Below are positions 1 through 12,727 of a stretch of 64,000 nucleotides of DNA, piece after piece. Within the stretch, counting starts at the first letter, position 1. Every line of letters starts with the position of its first letter. The DNA comes from Caulobacter sp. SLTY (GTDB lineage Bacteria; Pseudomonadota; Alphaproteobacteria; Caulobacterales; Caulobacteraceae). The stretch spans positions 62,001-126,000 of the forward strand of contig NZ_JAAALA010000006.1 in NCBI RefSeq assembly GCF_009905535.1, read 5' to 3'. The translations under genes and the position numbers were made by a program. The notes below the pieces were generated by a model. It worked only from the letters and a program-made list of their open reading frames with translations. It did not search any database and had not been told where the DNA came from.

Positions 1-1
1 G

Positions 2-3000
2 ACCCCGGCCACCGGCCTCGAGCTCTGGTTCACGGACGGCTCCGGTTCGCCCGCCGTCCTGCTTGCGGAGATCGAACCGGGGCCGCTCAGCCCGGGCTCC
101 TTCGGCGAACCGGTCGCGGCCGGCGGCAAGCTGTTCTTCCTGGCGGAGAATGACCTGCAGGGCCGCGAGGTCTGGGTCACCGATGGGACGCCGGCCGGCA
201 CCCATATCGTCGCCGATATCGCCCCGGGAATCGGCGATGGCGTGATCAATGGCGGCCTGACCGCGATCGGCGACAAGGTGTTCTTTTCGGGCTATTCGGC
301 TGGCGACTATCGCCCCTGGATTTCAGACGGCACAAGCGCGGGCACCTTCAGCCTGGGTGAGCTGATTCCCAGCCAGGCCGAGGCTGTCGTCTACATCGAA
401 CGCGTGGTCGCCCTGGGTGACCACATCATCTTCACCACCTGGGACAACTACAACGGCGCCATGCAGCTGTGGACGACCGACGGCACGGTCGCCGGCACCG
501 TTCACCAGGCCATGATCAGCGACAGCAGCCTGGTGGTCATGGGCGGCAAGGCCTACTTCGCCGGCATCGCCGCCGGGACTGGCGGGGAGTTGTGGGTCAC
601 GGACGGGACGACGGCCGGCACGACGCTGGTCAAGGACATCTGGTCCGGCGCCTCCAGCGGCTCGCCCCGCGATCTGGCCGTGGTCGGCGACCGGATCTTC
701 TTCTCGGCCTCGTCCAGCTCGACCTCCGGCTCCGATCTGTGGATGTCCGACGGAACGGCGGCTGGCACCATGCTGGTGCGCGATATCGCCTCGGGTTCGG
801 CCAGCTCCTCTCCCGAGGGATTCGACTCCGCGACCGGGGCCTACATCGGACTGCCGAACGGCAAGGCCATCTTCTCGGCGACGACCGCCGCCAATGGCCG
901 CGAGCTCTACGTCACCGATGGGACCTCGGCCGGCACGTTGCGGCTCAGCGACATCGTCAGCGGCGCCGGCAATGGGTTCTCCGGTCTTCGCGACTACGAA
1001 TACAAGCTGGTCGGCAATAAGCTGTTCTTCATCGGCTCCACGTCGGCCGCGGGCGCAGAGCCCTGGGTGACCGACGGCACGGCGGCCGGAACGCTGCTGC
1101 TCAAGGACATCTACAGCGGCGCCAATCCCAGCAACGTCCATTCCTGGGCCGCATTGAACAACAAGGCGCTGTTCCTGGCCACCAGCACGACCTCCGGCAC
1201 GGAAGTCTGGGTCAGTGACGGGACTGCGGCGGGCACCACCGTCCTCAAGGAAATCGGCACGGGCTCGGACAGCGGTTTCGTCTCCGGCCTGACCGTGCTG
1301 GGCGACCGGGCGGTGTTTTCCGCCCGCAGCACGGCCGAGGGGCAGGAGCTGTGGGTCACCGACGGGACGACCGCGGGAACCCAGGTGATCGACCTCAACG
1401 TCGGCGGCGGCTGGTCGAGCTCGACATCCTTCGTCGTCTTCAACGGCCTGATCTATTTCGCCGCCTCCGCCTCGACCACGGGAAGCGAAATCTGGAAGAC
1501 CGACGGCACGGTCGCCGGCACCAGCGTCGCCTTTGAGCTGACGGCCGGAACCAGCGGGTCCGGCATCACGTCCCTGATCGTCGCCGACGGCCGGCTGATG
1601 TTCATCGCCTCGGCGGACGGCGTTGGGCAGGAGGTGTGGACCAGCGACGGCACCCTGGCCGGGACCCATCGGATCACCGAGACCAGCACCCCGAACAGCG
1701 CCTCTCCCACAGGCGCGATCCTTCTGCCTGGTCTTCCCACCCCGGTCGGCACGCCCGGTGACGACAGCCTGACCGGCGGCGGCGCCGCCGAGACCATCAA
1801 CGGCCTGGCCGGCGAAGACATCCTCTACGGCATGGGCGGAGACGACATCCTCGACGGCGGCGATCTGGCTGACCAGCTCTACGGCGGCGATGGCCTCGAC
1901 GACCTGGTCGGCGGCTCTGGCGGCGACCTGCTCGATGGCGGCGCCGGGGCGGACGAGATGAGCGGTGGGGCCGGCGGCGACACCTATGTGGTCGATGACG
2001 CGGGCGATACCGTCATCGAGCTGGACGGGGGCGGGTCCGACCGGGTGCGGGCGGCCATCGACTTCACCCTGTCACCCTTCATCGAGAACCTGCAGCTGAC
2101 CGGCACGGCCGACCTCAACGGCACGGGCAACGCCCTGGCCAACCAGCTCGACGGCAACGCCGGCGCCAACACCCTCAGCGGCGGCGGCGGCAACGACCTC
2201 ATCCGCGGCAATGGCGGACTGGACGAACTGGGTGGAGACGACGGGGCCGACCAGCTGCTGGGCGGCGATGGAAACGACGAGCTGTACGGCGGGGAGGCCA
2301 ACGACATCCTCCAGGGCGGCGCCGACAGCGACACCCTCTACGGGGGGGCGGGTGTCGATAACCTGGATGGCGGGACCGGCGAGGACGTTCTCTATGGCGA
2401 GGCCGGGGCCGACCAGATCCAGGGCGGCGACGGCAATGATCAGCTGTTCGGCGGGGCCGACAACGATGTGCTGCGCGGCGGCGCCGGGACCGACACGCTC
2501 AGCGGCGGGCTCGGGGACGACACCTTCTATGTCGACAGCAACGAAGACAGCCTGGTCGAGGCCGCCGGCGAGGGAACGGCCGACACCGTCCGCGCCTCGG
2601 TCGGCTGGACCCTGGCCGACCATTTCGAACGCCTGGTCCTCGAGGGGACCGGCGATATCGCCGGGACCGGCAACGCCGTGGCCAACCAGATCACCGGCAA
2701 CGGCGGGGCCAACCTGCTGTCGGGCGGCGGCGGCAATGACAACATCAACGGCGGCTTGGGCGACGACACCATCCTGGGCGATACCGGCGCCGATATCCTG
2801 ACCGGCGGCGGCGGGGCCGACAGCTTCGTGGTGCTGCAGGCGTCAGTCTATTCCAGTGCCGCCCCGGCGGGTCGCGCCCTCGAGACGGACGTCATTACCG
2901 ACTTCGTCGCCGGCGTCGACCGCATCGACCTGTCCGCGATCGACGCCATCGCGGGCGGAGCGGACAACGCCTTCACCCTGGTCGGCGTCTTCGACGGTCA

Positions 3001-3136
3001 GGCTGGACGGATGACCCTGCAGTTCGCCGCCGGGACGACCACCCTGTCGCTCGACATCGACGGCGACAGCAGGGCCGACTACCTGCTGCGGATCAACGGA
3101 GACGTGCGCGGCGATACGGCTGGGTGGCTGCTCTAG
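2..3136 (+). CDS. Secreted repeat protein with ELP-type and RTX calcium-binding repeats (5' end outside window)
   Basis: The frame is open to the left edge, so the start and any N-terminal domain are missing; 1044 residues are visible. The first ~580 residues hold about 12 copies of a 45-50 residue unit centred on W-V-T-D-G-T-x-A-G-T. Then come nonapeptide RTX repeats (GGxGxDxLxGG) interrupted twice by a module ending [17 protein letters not shown] or close to it. The C-terminus ([20 protein letters not shown], then a D-x-D-x-D-S-R-A-D stretch and a terminal WLL) resembles the end domain of type I secreted RTX proteins. By family knowledge it would leave the cell through an ABC/MFP/OMP exporter and fold on calcium; no exporter gene is in the window. 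Substrate or partner is unknown. The internal GTG at 242 is not a believable start because the repeat pattern continues upstream. Confidence 0.9.
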   Translation, partial: TPATGLELWFTDGSGSPAVLLAEIEPGPLSPGSFGEPVAAGGKLFFLAENDLQGREVWVTDGTPAGTHIVADIAPGIGDGVINGGLTAIGDKVFFSGYSAGDYRPWISDGTSAGTFSLGELIPSQAEAVVYIERVVALGDHIIFTTWDNYNGAMQLWTTDGTVAGTVHQAMISDSSLVVMGGKAYFAGIAAGTGGELWVTDGTTAGTTLVKDIWSGASSGSPRDLAVVGDRIFFSASSSSTSGSDLWMSDGTAAGTMLVRDIASGSASSSPEGFDSATGAYIGLPNGKAIFSATTAANGRELYVTDGTSAGTLRLSDIVSGAGNGFSGLRDYEYKLVGNKLFFIGSTSAAGAEPWVTDGTAAGTLLLKDIYSGANPSNVHSWAALNNKALFLATSTTSGTEVWVSDGTAAGTTVLKEIGTGSDSGFVSGLTVLGDRAVFSARSTAEGQELWVTDGTTAGTQVIDLNVGGGWSSSTSFVVFNGLIYFAASASTTGSEIWKTDGTVAGTSVAFELTAGTSGSGITSLIVADGRLMFIASADGVGQEVWTSDGTLAGTHRITETSTPNSASPTGAILLPGLPTPVGTPGDDSLTGGGAAETINGLAGEDILYGMGGDDILDGGDLADQLYGGDGLDDLVGGSGGDLLDGGAGADEMSGGAGGDTYVVDDAGDTVIELDGGGSDRVRAAIDFTLSPFIENLQLTGTADLNGTGNALANQLDGNAGANTLSGGGGNDLIRGNGGLDELGGDDGADQLLGGDGNDELYGGEANDILQGGADSDTLYGGAGVDNLDGGTGEDVLYGEAGADQIQGGDGNDQLFGGADNDVLRGGAGTDTLSGGLGDDTFYVDSNEDSLVEAAGEGTADTVRASVGWTLADHFERLVLEGTGDIAGTGNAVANQITGNGGANLLSGGGGNDNINGGLGDDTILGDTGADILTGGGGADSFVVLQASVYSSAAPAGRALETDVITDFVAGVDRIDLSAIDAIAGGADNAFTLVGVFDGQAGRMTLQFAAGTTTLSLDIDGDSRADYLLRINGDVRGDTAGWLL

Positions 3137-3224
3137 AGGCGGCAGTCGGTCGCGGGAGTCTTCACCACCGGTTAAGGCGGTCGGCCCAGAATCGGCAGCC
3201 TGTATTCCGGGCTGGATTTCCCCT

Positions 3225-4562
3225 TTGCGCAGTCTCATCGCCGCCGTCGAGCGTATCGAGCCGCTGACCGTCTATGGTCGGGTTGCGGCGGTGAACGGCC
3301 TGTTGATCGAGGCCCGGGGCGGCCTTTCCCACCTGGCCGTCGGGGCCCGGGCCGAGATCGTCCGGCGGGCGGCCGAGCCGCTGGCCGCCGAGGTGGTGGG
3401 TTTTCGTGACGCCCGCGCCTTGCTGATGCCGTTTGGCCCGGTCGAGGGCGTGGCTCCCGGCGCCGAGATCCGCATCCAGCCGGACGGCGCCAGCGTGCGC
3501 CCCAGCAAGGCCTGGCTTGGCCGCATCATCGACGCCTTCGGCAATCCGATCGACGGCAAGGGCCCCCTGCCCCAGGGCGAGGCCAGCTATCCCCTGCGCG
3601 CCAGCCCCCCCGCCGCCCACGCCCGCGGCCGGGTCGGCGAGCGGCTGGACCTGGGGGTGCGGGCGATGAACGTCTTCACCACCACCTGCCGGGGCCAGCG
3701 GCTGGGCATCTTCGCCGGCTCCGGCGTCGGCAAGTCGGTGCTGCTGTCGATGCTGGCGCGCCAGGCCGACTGCGACGCGGTCGTGGTCGGGCTGATCGGC
3801 GAACGGGGCCGGGAAGTGCGCGAGTTCATCGAGGAGACCCTCGGCGAAGAGGGCCTCAAGCGCGCCGTGGTCATCGTGGCCACGTCCGACGAGCCCGCCC
3901 TCAAGCGCCGCCAGGCCGCCTACATGACATTGGCGGTCGCGGAGGCCCTGCGCGACAAGGACCTGGAGGTCCTCTGCCTGATGGACAGCGTCACCCGCTT
4001 CGCCATGGCCCAGCGCGAGATCGGCCTGGCCGCCGGCGAGCCTCCGACCACCAAGGGCTATACCCCGACCGTCTTCACTGAGCTGCCCAAGCTTCTGGAA
4101 CGCGCCGGTCCTGGCCCTATCCGCCCGGACGGCACCACGGCGGGGCCGATCACCGGCCTGTTCACCGTGCTGGTCGACGGGGACGACCACAACGAGCCGA
4201 TCGCCGACGCCGTGCGCGGGATTCTCGACGGCCACATCGTCATGGAGCGAGCCATCGCAGAGCGCGGCCGCTTCCCGGCGATCAACGTCCTCAAATCGAT
4301 CAGCCGCACCATGCCCGCCTGCCAGAACATGGACGAGCGCGACGTGGTCAAGGGCGCGCGCCAGGTGATGGCGGCCTGGGCCAACATGGAGGAGCTGATC
4401 CGCATCGGCGCCTACCGCGCCGGGGCCGATCCGGTGGTCGATCGGGCCATCGCCTTGAACCCGGCCATCGAAGGCTTCCTGAGCCAGGACGCCCATGAGG
4501 CGACCTCGCTGGAGGACAGCTTCGCCCACCTCGACCAGATCCTGCAGGGTGAGTTCGCATGA
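3225..4562 (+). CDS. fliI: Flagellum-specific type III export ATPase FliI
   Basis: 445 residues, the usual FliI length. FliI powers and orders export of flagellar rod, hook and filament subunits at the cytoplasmic face of the basal body, as a ring related to F1-ATPase beta. The Walker A loop GSGVGKS is at residues 165-171, followed by [16 protein letters not shown] and a Walker B-like [16 protein letters not shown]. It starts with TTG at 3225; the following [14 protein letters not shown] is the typical N-terminus and no better ATG or GTG lies nearby. The stop overlaps the fliJ start (ATGA at 4559-4562), so the pair is translationally coupled. No other flagellar gene is in the window. Confidence 0.95.
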   Translation: MRSLIAAVERIEPLTVYGRVAAVNGLLIEARGGLSHLAVGARAEIVRRAAEPLAAEVVGFRDARALLMPFGPVEGVAPGAEIRIQPDGASVRPSKAWLGRIIDAFGNPIDGKGPLPQGEASYPLRASPPAAHARGRVGERLDLGVRAMNVFTTTCRGQRLGIFAGSGVGKSVLLSMLARQADCDAVVVGLIGERGREVREFIEETLGEEGLKRAVVIVATSDEPALKRRQAAYMTLAVAEALRDKDLEVLCLMDSVTRFAMAQREIGLAAGEPPTTKGYTPTVFTELPKLLERAGPGPIRPDGTTAGPITGLFTVLVDGDDHNEPIADAVRGILDGHIVMERAIAERGRFPAINVLKSISRTMPACQNMDERDVVKGARQVMAAWANMEELIRIGAYRAGADPVVDRAIALNPAIEGFLSQDAHEATSLEDSFAHLDQILQGEFA

Positions 4563-4969
4563 AGGCCGTCGGCTCCCTGATCCGGATTTCCACCTTCGAG
4601 GTCGAGAACCTCCAGAAGCGCCTCGCCCAGATCGTCGACGCCCGCACCCAGTCCGAGCTGAAGATGGCCGTGCTGGAAGCCGAATCCGAGATGGAACTGG
4701 CCAACGCCCGCGCGGACGCCGAGGCCGGCTGGTACCTAGTCGGCTTCCGCGAGGGGGTGAAGGTCCGCCGCAAGGCTATCCAGGACACCCTCGACAGCCT
4801 GGCCGCCGAGGAAGAAGGCGCCCGCGATGCGCTGAGCGAGGCCTTCGAGGCGCTGAAGAAGTACGAACTGGTCGCCGAGGGCGCGGCCAACGCAGCGCTG
4901 CGGGAGACCGCCAGGCGTGAAACGGCGGCCTTGGACGAGCTTGGCCTGCGCCGGGTGGCGGCGCGGTGA
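4559..4969 (+). CDS. fliJ: Flagellar export chaperone/stalk protein FliJ
   Basis: 136 residues, strongly charged and helical, as expected for FliJ, the coiled-coil stalk that sits in the FliI ring and recycles export chaperones. The sequence is poorly conserved in this family, so the call rests on length, coiled-coil character ([20 protein letters not shown] region) and the ATGA overlap with fliI. Its stop overlaps the GTG of the next gene (GTGA at 4966-4969), so three genes are coupled although the third is not flagellar. Confidence 0.85.
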   Translation: MKAVGSLIRISTFEVENLQKRLAQIVDARTQSELKMAVLEAESEMELANARADAEAGWYLVGFREGVKVRRKAIQDTLDSLAAEEEGARDALSEAFEALKKYELVAEGAANAALRETARRETAALDELGLRRVAAR

Positions 4970-6018
4970 GCCTTTCCCGCCGCGCGGTCCTCGGCTCCGG
5001 CCTGGCCCTCGCCGCCTGCTCCCAGAAAGCCAACAGCCAGCCGACGGGCGGCCCTGTCCCGCCGCTGAAGTCTCTCGCGCCCTTCCCCATCGGCACGGCC
5101 GTCCAGGCCGGCCAGCTGACCGACCCGGCATTCGCCGCCCTGGTCACCGAGCACTTCTCCCAGCTCACGCCCGAGTGGGAGATGAAGATGGAGTATACCG
5201 TCCTCGAGGACGGCAGTTTCCGCTTCGACCGCCCGGACGCCATCGCCGCCTTCGCCCGGGCGCGGGGCCAGCGCCTCTTCGGCCACGCCCTGGTCTGGTA
5301 CGCCCAGGAGCCGCCGGCTTTCCAGCGGCTGGACGAGACCCGCGCCAGCTTCGGCCAGGCCTATGATCGCTACATCACCGCCGCCGTGGGTCGCTATCGC
5401 GGCCAGGCCAGCGGCTGGGACGTGGTCAACGAGCCGATCCGCGATGACGGCTCGGGCCTGCGCGAGCATCTCTGGAGTCGGCGCCTCGGCGAGATCGACC
5501 ACATGGTCCGCGCCTTCCAGGTCGCCCAGGCGGCGGACCCGGACATCCCGCTGTTCATTAACGACTACAATCTGGAATCCAACCCGGCCAAGCTCGACCA
5601 GTACCAGCGGCTGATCGAGCGGCTGCTGCGCGCCGGCGCCCCGCTGACCGGCATCGGCTGCCAGACCCATTGCAACGCCGACCTGCCCGCCGGGTCCCTG
5701 ACCCGCACGATCAACGCCCTCGCCCGCTTCGGGCTGAAGGTCCACGTCTCGGAGATCGACGTCTCCCTGGTCCGCGCCGGCGGCCGGTTCGTCAGCCGCC
5801 AGGAGAAGGAAGCCGCCCAGGCCCGCCTCTACGCGGAGGCCATCACCGCCTTCGCCGCCCTGCGACCGGAGCAGCAGTTCGCCTTCACCATCTGGGGCGT
5901 CCGCGATCCCGACAGCTGGCTGGTGCGGGAAGACGCCTCCGACGCCCCGCTGCTGTTCGACGGGCAGGGACGAGCCAAGGGAACGTTCCGGGCGCTGGAG
6001 GCGGCGCTCAGGGGCTAG
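4966..6018 (+). CDS. GH10 endo-1,4-beta-xylanase-like lipoprotein
   Basis: 350 residues. The N-terminus SRRAVLGSGLALAAC looks like a twin-arginine-like signal ending in a lipobox Cys, so the enzyme is probably exported and lipid-anchored. The rest is a single glycoside hydrolase family 10 barrel: the acid/base Glu is in WDVVNEPI (about E156) and the nucleophile Glu in VHVSEIDVSL (about E263); HALVWY, INDYN and FTIWGVRDPDSW are also family landmarks. The expected activity is hydrolysis of xylan backbone, fitting a plant-litter or freshwater Caulobacter-like lifestyle. It is coupled to fliJ by a GTGA overlap, which is unusual company. Its TAG stop shares the palindrome CTAG (6015-6018) with the stop of the converging gene. 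Confidence 0.92.
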   Translation: MSLSRRAVLGSGLALAACSQKANSQPTGGPVPPLKSLAPFPIGTAVQAGQLTDPAFAALVTEHFSQLTPEWEMKMEYTVLEDGSFRFDRPDAIAAFARARGQRLFGHALVWYAQEPPAFQRLDETRASFGQAYDRYITAAVGRYRGQASGWDVVNEPIRDDGSGLREHLWSRRLGEIDHMVRAFQVAQAADPDIPLFINDYNLESNPAKLDQYQRLIERLLRAGAPLTGIGCQTHCNADLPAGSLTRTINALARFGLKVHVSEIDVSLVRAGGRFVSRQEKEAAQARLYAEAITAFAALRPEQQFAFTIWGVRDPDSWLVREDASDAPLLFDGQGRAKGTFRALEAALRG

Positions 6019-6500
6019 GCCGGCCCGCAGGCCACGCGGTCGAAGAAGGCGCGCGGCATCTGTTCCCGGACGCGCCCCGCCGTCTGTTCGCCGGACAGCG
6101 AATCCGCGTCGTACCAGAGCGCGGGGCCGAGCTTTGGGGCCAGCAGTTGCCTCGGTGCGGGGCCTTCTACGGCGCCAAAGTAGTCGACGAAGATGCCCTC
6201 TTCGTCGACCGTGTAGAGTTCCACCTGTCTCGGCATGGTTCCACCGATCGGGCTCAAGGTCGCCTCGCCGTAGCCATTCCCGCGGTTGATCGTGAAGCTG
6301 TAGGTGCGGCCGGTGTCGCCTGACCAAACGTCGAGGATGAGGTCGTGCGCCGAAGGCGCGCCTTCCACCTGCCGGAATACCGCCGTGAACTGCGGGGCGC
6401 CCCGCATCACGTAGCGAGCCCCATCAACGCCGCAGTTGTTCGGCGCATCAACCGCCGCCGCCAACGCCACGAGGCCAGCAATCAATCCAGCGATGGCCAT
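6015..6500 (-). CDS. Small secreted protein of unknown function
   Basis: 161 residues with an N-terminal signal peptide (MAIAGLIAGLVALAAAVDA) and two Cys, one just after cleavage and one near the end, which could form a disulfide in the periplasm. The middle is beta-rich (RTYSFTINRGNGYGE, VELYTVDEEGIFVDYFG). I do not recognise the family. A ribosome-binding site (GGGAG) sits about 8 bases before the ATG. It converges on the GH10 gene and overlaps it by 4 bases. Confidence 0.65.
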   Translation of the reverse strand: MAIAGLIAGLVALAAAVDAPNNCGVDGARYVMRGAPQFTAVFRQVEGAPSAHDLILDVWSGDTGRTYSFTINRGNGYGEATLSPIGGTMPRQVELYTVDEEGIFVDYFGAVEGPAPRQLLAPKLGPALWYDADSLSGEQTAGRVREQMPRAFFDRVACGPA

Positions 6501-6573
6501 GGAAAGCTCCCGAAAGGAAGCGACTATCCGTGAGGTTGCAGACTACCGCAATACGCCCGCGCGGATCCGAGGC

Positions 6574-7014
6574 CTAGATTTCCATCCCGCCGGCGATCTC
6601 GCTGAGCGTCTCGCTCAACGCCTGCTCCGAAGCGGTGTCAGACTCCACGAAGATGCTGATCACCCCGGTCGGCAGCACCAGGCCGGTGAAGCCGAACTGG
6701 CCGCCGGCCATCAGCCGGCCGTGGTAGACGACCACCTGTCCGAACTCCCGGTCGAAGACCTGCGGCTCGGCCATCTCGAACAGCCAGCCGTGCTCCTGGG
6801 CGTTGGTATAGTGGGCGTCGATCCGGGACTGGACGAAGCTGTCGGCGATCTCCGGCAGGTCTTCGAAGGTCGCCTCCATCCGCATCAGCGACAGCGTCAG
6901 GCTGGTGTCGCGCCGATCCGACTCGAAGATGAAGCGGTCGGGATCGTCGCTCTCGACTGGCTGCCAGTCGTCGGCCAGGGTCAGCAGGAAGTGGGTCGTC
7001 TCGAGGGTCGGCAC
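6574..7014 (-). CDS. Hypothetical protein, possibly DcrB/DUF1795-like
   Basis: 146 residues, no signal peptide, acidic, GTG start 9 bases after the stop of the upstream DUF4282 gene, so the two probably share an mRNA. The pattern of beta strands broken by polar loops (LADDWQPVESDDPDRFIFES, then TSLTLSLMRM, GQVVVYHGRLM, GVISIFVESDT, and a final SEIAGGMEI) is reminiscent of the DcrB/PsbP-like fold. That assignment is by eye and weak; function unknown. Confidence 0.6.
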   Translation of the reverse strand: MPTLETTHFLLTLADDWQPVESDDPDRFIFESDRRDTSLTLSLMRMEATFEDLPEIADSFVQSRIDAHYTNAQEHGWLFEMAEPQVFDREFGQVVVYHGRLMAGGQFGFTGLVLPTGVISIFVESDTASEQALSETLSEIAGGMEI

Positions 7015-7023
7015 GAAGCGCGG

Positions 7024-7419
7024 CTAGCCGGCGAACGGGCGCCGGGGCGGGTTGTTCACCGGCTCGACCGTGCCGACCGTCTGCTCGGCGGCGGCGCGCA
7101 GGCCCTTCAGGTCATCGGCGATGCGGAACACCGCCACATAGAATTCGCAGAACGACCGCCACAGCAGCACCAGGGCGAAACAGACCAGCACCCCGGCCAC
7201 GGCCAGGGGAATCGCCAGGATCTTGCCGAGGATTTCCTGCTCCTTCAGCGCCACCCCAATGGCCGCGCCGATCGAGCCGAAGGCGCCCAGGATGATCACC
7301 CCCAGGCCCGCCCAGTAGATCAGATGGATCACCGGCCCGGTCAGCAGCCGCTCGAAAGTCAGCACGTCCCGCAACACGTCGCCAAACTCACCGGACTTGC
7401 GAACAGGCTTCCTGGACAT
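7024..7419 (-). CDS. DUF4282 small membrane protein
   Basis: 131 residues from the ATG at 7419, which has a good Shine-Dalgarno (AGAGGT) just upstream; a longer frame reaching 7671 would run into the secA start and has no signal for it. Two strong membrane helices (LIYWAGLGVIILGAFGSIGA and ILAIPLAVAGVLVCFALVLL) follow a short polar start containing LTFERLLTGPVIHLIYW, the pattern of DUF4282 proteins. The role of that family is not known to me. It is divergent from secA across about 236 bases. Confidence 0.8.
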   Translation of the reverse strand: MSRKPVRKSGEFGDVLRDVLTFERLLTGPVIHLIYWAGLGVIILGAFGSIGAAIGVALKEQEILGKILAIPLAVAGVLVCFALVLLWRSFCEFYVAVFRIADDLKGLRAAAEQTVGTVEPVNNPPRRPFAG

Positions 7420-7655
7420 CCCAAACCTCTTGGCTGGCGCCCCAACCCTACGCGGCCGCCCCGTTGGCCGCATGGCTATCAGCGCGAGCGCCGGCCCGCA
7501 ATGGCGCCGCGCGGCCAAGGGGAAGGACCGGTGGTCGCGTTGACTTCGGGGGGGTCGCTGCTTAAGTCTCCGGCGCGCTCGAAATGCGGTTTTTCTGGCG
7601 TGTTCTTGAGGGCCCTTTCGCCCCCGCCAGTCACTTATACGGACGTCATCCCTAC

Positions 7656-10424
<2,769 letters not shown>

Positions 10425-10431
10425 TCCGGTG

Positions 10432-10917
10432 ATGGACGGCGTACGCTACGCCGTCCGCTGTTTGCCGGGATTTGAACCGGGGCAGAGGCCGCCCAAGGCG
10501 GTTGAAAGCGCCGCCTGCCGAGCACTGCAGGCCGAACTCGACCCGGCCGCGCCACTGTTCTCCCGCAGCCACGGCCGTGGCCTGATCGCCGCTGCGGTGG
10601 CGCGACCGCCGGTGACACGGCTGGGCATCGATATCGAGTGGATCGATCCCCGCCGGCGGATGGCCGACATCGCCGCGCACTATCTGGGCGAGGCGGCTGA
10701 GCCGACGCCTGAGCAGTTCTTCCGCGGCTGGACGTTCGGCGAGGCCTGGTTCAAGGCGTTTGGCGTTGACCCGACACCGGATTTGATCCTGATAGCGGGG
10801 GAAAATGTGTCGGCAGAACCGGTTCAGATCGGTGAGGCGTGGCTGTTGCAGGACCTGTCAGAGCCGGGGTTCGCCCTCAGCCTCGTCTGGAGCGTCAATT
10901 CCTCCTCCGGCGCGTAG
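10432..10917 (+). CDS. 4'-phosphopantetheinyl transferase (Sfp-type), likely for the aryl polyene ACPs
   Basis: 161 residues. The core motif LGIDIEWIDPRRRMADIAAHYL followed by FFRGWTFGEAWFKAFG matches the Mg-binding GIDIE and WTxKEAxxK boxes of PPTases, which move phosphopantetheine from CoA to the serine of carrier proteins. The enzyme is short for the Sfp class. The ATG at 10432 (or GTG at 10429) lies 4-7 bases after the secA stop, suggesting read-through expression from secA. Two ACPs (Ser42 and Ser39) are encoded at 34.9-35.4 kb, so this is a good candidate activator for them; a general AcpS role cannot be excluded. Confidence 0.85.
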   Translation: MDGVRYAVRCLPGFEPGQRPPKAVESAACRALQAELDPAAPLFSRSHGRGLIAAAVARPPVTRLGIDIEWIDPRRRMADIAAHYLGEAAEPTPEQFFRGWTFGEAWFKAFGVDPTPDLILIAGENVSAEPVQIGEAWLLQDLSEPGFALSLVWSVNSSSGA

Positions 10918-10933
10918 CGACGGGGGAGGAATT

Positions 10934-11677
10934 TCACGGCTTCGGCCGCGTCCGAAACAGCTTCATCACCAGCCGCACCGGCGCCTGCACGATGAGCCCC
11001 AGATGCATCAGGCTGATCCGCACATTGTCTTCCAGCATGGCGAAGTTCGAGGTGTTGTCCGGCGGATAGATCACCTTCACCAGCACGTTTATCACCGGCA
11101 CGCGCCGCCAGTGCAGCTGGACCAGGATCTCGGTGTCGAACTGCATGCGCGGCCCGATCCGCTCCTGGCTGAGCATCTTCACCGTTGACCCCAGCGGATA
11201 CAGCCGGAACCCGCACATGCTGTCGGCGATGTCGAGCGAGGCTGTCTCCACCCAGACCCAGAAGTGGGTGATGTAGCGGCCGAACTTGCGGGCCTTGGGC
11301 ACCGTCTCGTCATAGACCGCCGCGCCCGTCACCACAGCGGTCGGGTTGGCCCGCGCCAGCTCCAGGAACCGGGCCGCCTGGGCCGGTTCATGCTGGCCAT
11401 CGGCGTCGATCTGCAGGGCGTGGGTGAAGCCGCGCCCCGCCGCCAGCCGCAAGCCGTCGATCACCGCGGCGCCCTTGCCCTCGTTGACCGGCTTGCGGAC
11501 GACCTCCACGCCGCGCTCCGGCGCGTGGAAGGCCGCCAGGCCGGACTGGGCCGGCTCGACGTTCCCGTCATCGATGACGAACACCGGCAGCTCCAGCGCC
11601 CGCAGACCCTCGATCACCGGACCCAGACGCAGATAGTGATTGTAGGCGGGAATCACCGCGCACGGACGGAAGCTCAT
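10934..11677 (-). CDS. Family 2 glycosyltransferase of the aryl polyene locus
   Basis: 247 residues, GT-A fold: VIPAYNHYLRLGPVIEGL at the nucleotide site, KPVNEGKGAAVIDGL, and the metal-binding IDADGQHEP near residue 92. SMCGFRLYP is typical of dolichyl-phosphate-mannose-synthase-like GT2 enzymes. From memory, enterobacterial ape operons encode a protein that joins a GT2 domain to an LPLAT acyltransferase (ApeJ); here the GT and the acyltransferase (13931-14845) are separate genes on opposite strands with four other genes between. Likely role: adding a sugar to the polyene lipid; acceptor unknown. Confidence 0.85.
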   Translation of the reverse strand: MSFRPCAVIPAYNHYLRLGPVIEGLRALELPVFVIDDGNVEPAQSGLAAFHAPERGVEVVRKPVNEGKGAAVIDGLRLAAGRGFTHALQIDADGQHEPAQAARFLELARANPTAVVTGAAVYDETVPKARKFGRYITHFWVWVETASLDIADSMCGFRLYPLGSTVKMLSQERIGPRMQFDTEILVQLHWRRVPVINVLVKVIYPPDNTSNFAMLEDNVRISLMHLGLIVQAPVRLVMKLFRTRPKP

Positions 11678-11701
11678 GGCGGTGCTTTACCGAACGGGGC
11701 G

Positions 11702-12145
11702 CTACTCGACGACCGCGGCGTTGCCGATCAGCGCGACGTTGACCATCATTCCGCCGAGGGCGCACTTGAACTGGGTGTCGCTGGAGCTCGGGATGTTCTC
11801 CAGGTTGGACTGGATGCCGACCACGGCGTTGCCGCCCTGCACCTTGGCGTTGGTCCCTAGGCCGATCAGCGCGCTGGTCATCGCCCAGCGGCAGGCCACG
11901 ACCTCGCCCTTGCCCTTGGTGGTGCGGCGGGTCACTTTCAACGGCCCGATCACCTTGACCACGGCGGCCGGCTGGTTGCCGAAGTAGTACTTCACGCCCT
12001 CGGGCAGCAGCTTGGTCAGCTCCGGGTCGGTCATGACGTTGTAGATATCCATCATCTGAACCGGCGGCGGCGCCTTGGCGGACGAGGCGGCAGTCGGAAC
12101 GGCCAGCAGGGCGGCCAGCAGGATGGCGGCAACGGACTTCTTCAC
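11702..12145 (-). CDS. Secreted GGNAV-motif protein, paralog 1 of 4
   Basis: 147 residues from the GTG at 12145, which has GGGGAG 7 bases upstream; the longer frame to 12190 would bury the signal peptide KKSVAAILLAALLAVPTAAS. The mature part has the shared blocks YYFGNQPAAVVKVIGPLK, a C-x-x-A-M block, VQGGNAVVGIQSN and a Cys in QFKCALG, ending AAVVE. The GGNAVVGI block resembles the GANAV motif of YbjQ- and RcsF-type proteins, suggesting a small periplasmic alpha/beta domain with a probable disulfide. Function unknown; its neighbours are three paralogs and the aryl polyene genes. Confidence 0.8.
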   Translation of the reverse strand: MKKSVAAILLAALLAVPTAASSAKAPPPVQMMDIYNVMTDPELTKLLPEGVKYYFGNQPAAVVKVIGPLKVTRRTTKGKGEVVACRWAMTSALIGLGTNAKVQGGNAVVGIQSNLENIPSSSDTQFKCALGGMMVNVALIGNAAVVE

Positions 12146-12249
12146 GTAAAAACTCCCCCAGGATTCACTGAGCGACGGCGCTGTCGCCATCGCAATCTAT
12201 ACTCGGAAACCGGGCGCCAACAGGTCAAATCGCGCGACCGCCGGGGCCT

Positions 12250-12699
12250 CTATTCTACCACTGCGATCTGACCAGTCAGGGCGACACTGACCTTCTTTTC
12301 ACCCAGCGCGCACCGGAACTGGGTGTCGCTGGAGGTCGGGGCGTTGAACAGGTTCGACCGGACCGCGACCAGAGCGTTGCCGCCCTGGTCCTGGACGTCG
12401 CGGGCTAAGGCGGCCATCAGATTGACCATGGCCTTGCGGCAGCTGACCGAGGGATCCTTGCCCAGACCGGTGCGCTTGCTGCCCTTCACGGGGCCGATCG
12501 TGCGCACCACCTTGGCCGGCTTGTCGCCGAAATAGAACCGCACCCCGGCCGGCAACTCCTTGGCCAGGCTGGGGTCGTTCAGGACGTCGGCCAGATCGTA
12601 GGTCTGGACCGTCGGCAGCGGCTTGGCGGCCGGCGCGGCGGTCGGCATGGACAGGGCCAGGGCGGCAAACGTGGTCGCCGTGATCTTCGCGAACTTCAT
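12250..12699 (-). CDS. Secreted GGNAV-motif protein, paralog 2 of 4
   Basis: 149 residues with signal peptide (KFAKITATTFAALALSMPTAAPA). It repeats the family blocks FYFGDKPAKVVRTIGPVKGS, a lone Cys in VSCRKAM, DQGGNALVAVRSN, SSDTQFRCALG and a final IAVVE. Closest by eye to paralog 1. It has its own SD (GGGGGAAG) before the ATG, and the gap to paralog 3 is 28 bases, so paralogs 3 and 2 are probably one transcript. Confidence 0.8.
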   Translation of the reverse strand: MKFAKITATTFAALALSMPTAAPAAKPLPTVQTYDLADVLNDPSLAKELPAGVRFYFGDKPAKVVRTIGPVKGSKRTGLGKDPSVSCRKAMVNLMAALARDVQDQGGNALVAVRSNLFNAPTSSDTQFRCALGEKKVSVALTGQIAVVE

Positions 12700-12727
12700 T
12701 CGGCTTCCCCCGTATTTTTTCCCTGGT

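Noticed and set aside
63-245. Small plus-strand gene near the left edge
   Set aside because: Out of frame with the repeat protein, which is open through the same bases and continues its repeat pattern.
1740-3136. CRISPR-like or tandem DNA repeat array
   Set aside because: The periodicity is the coding of RTX nonapeptides in an open frame, with diverged DNA and no spacers.
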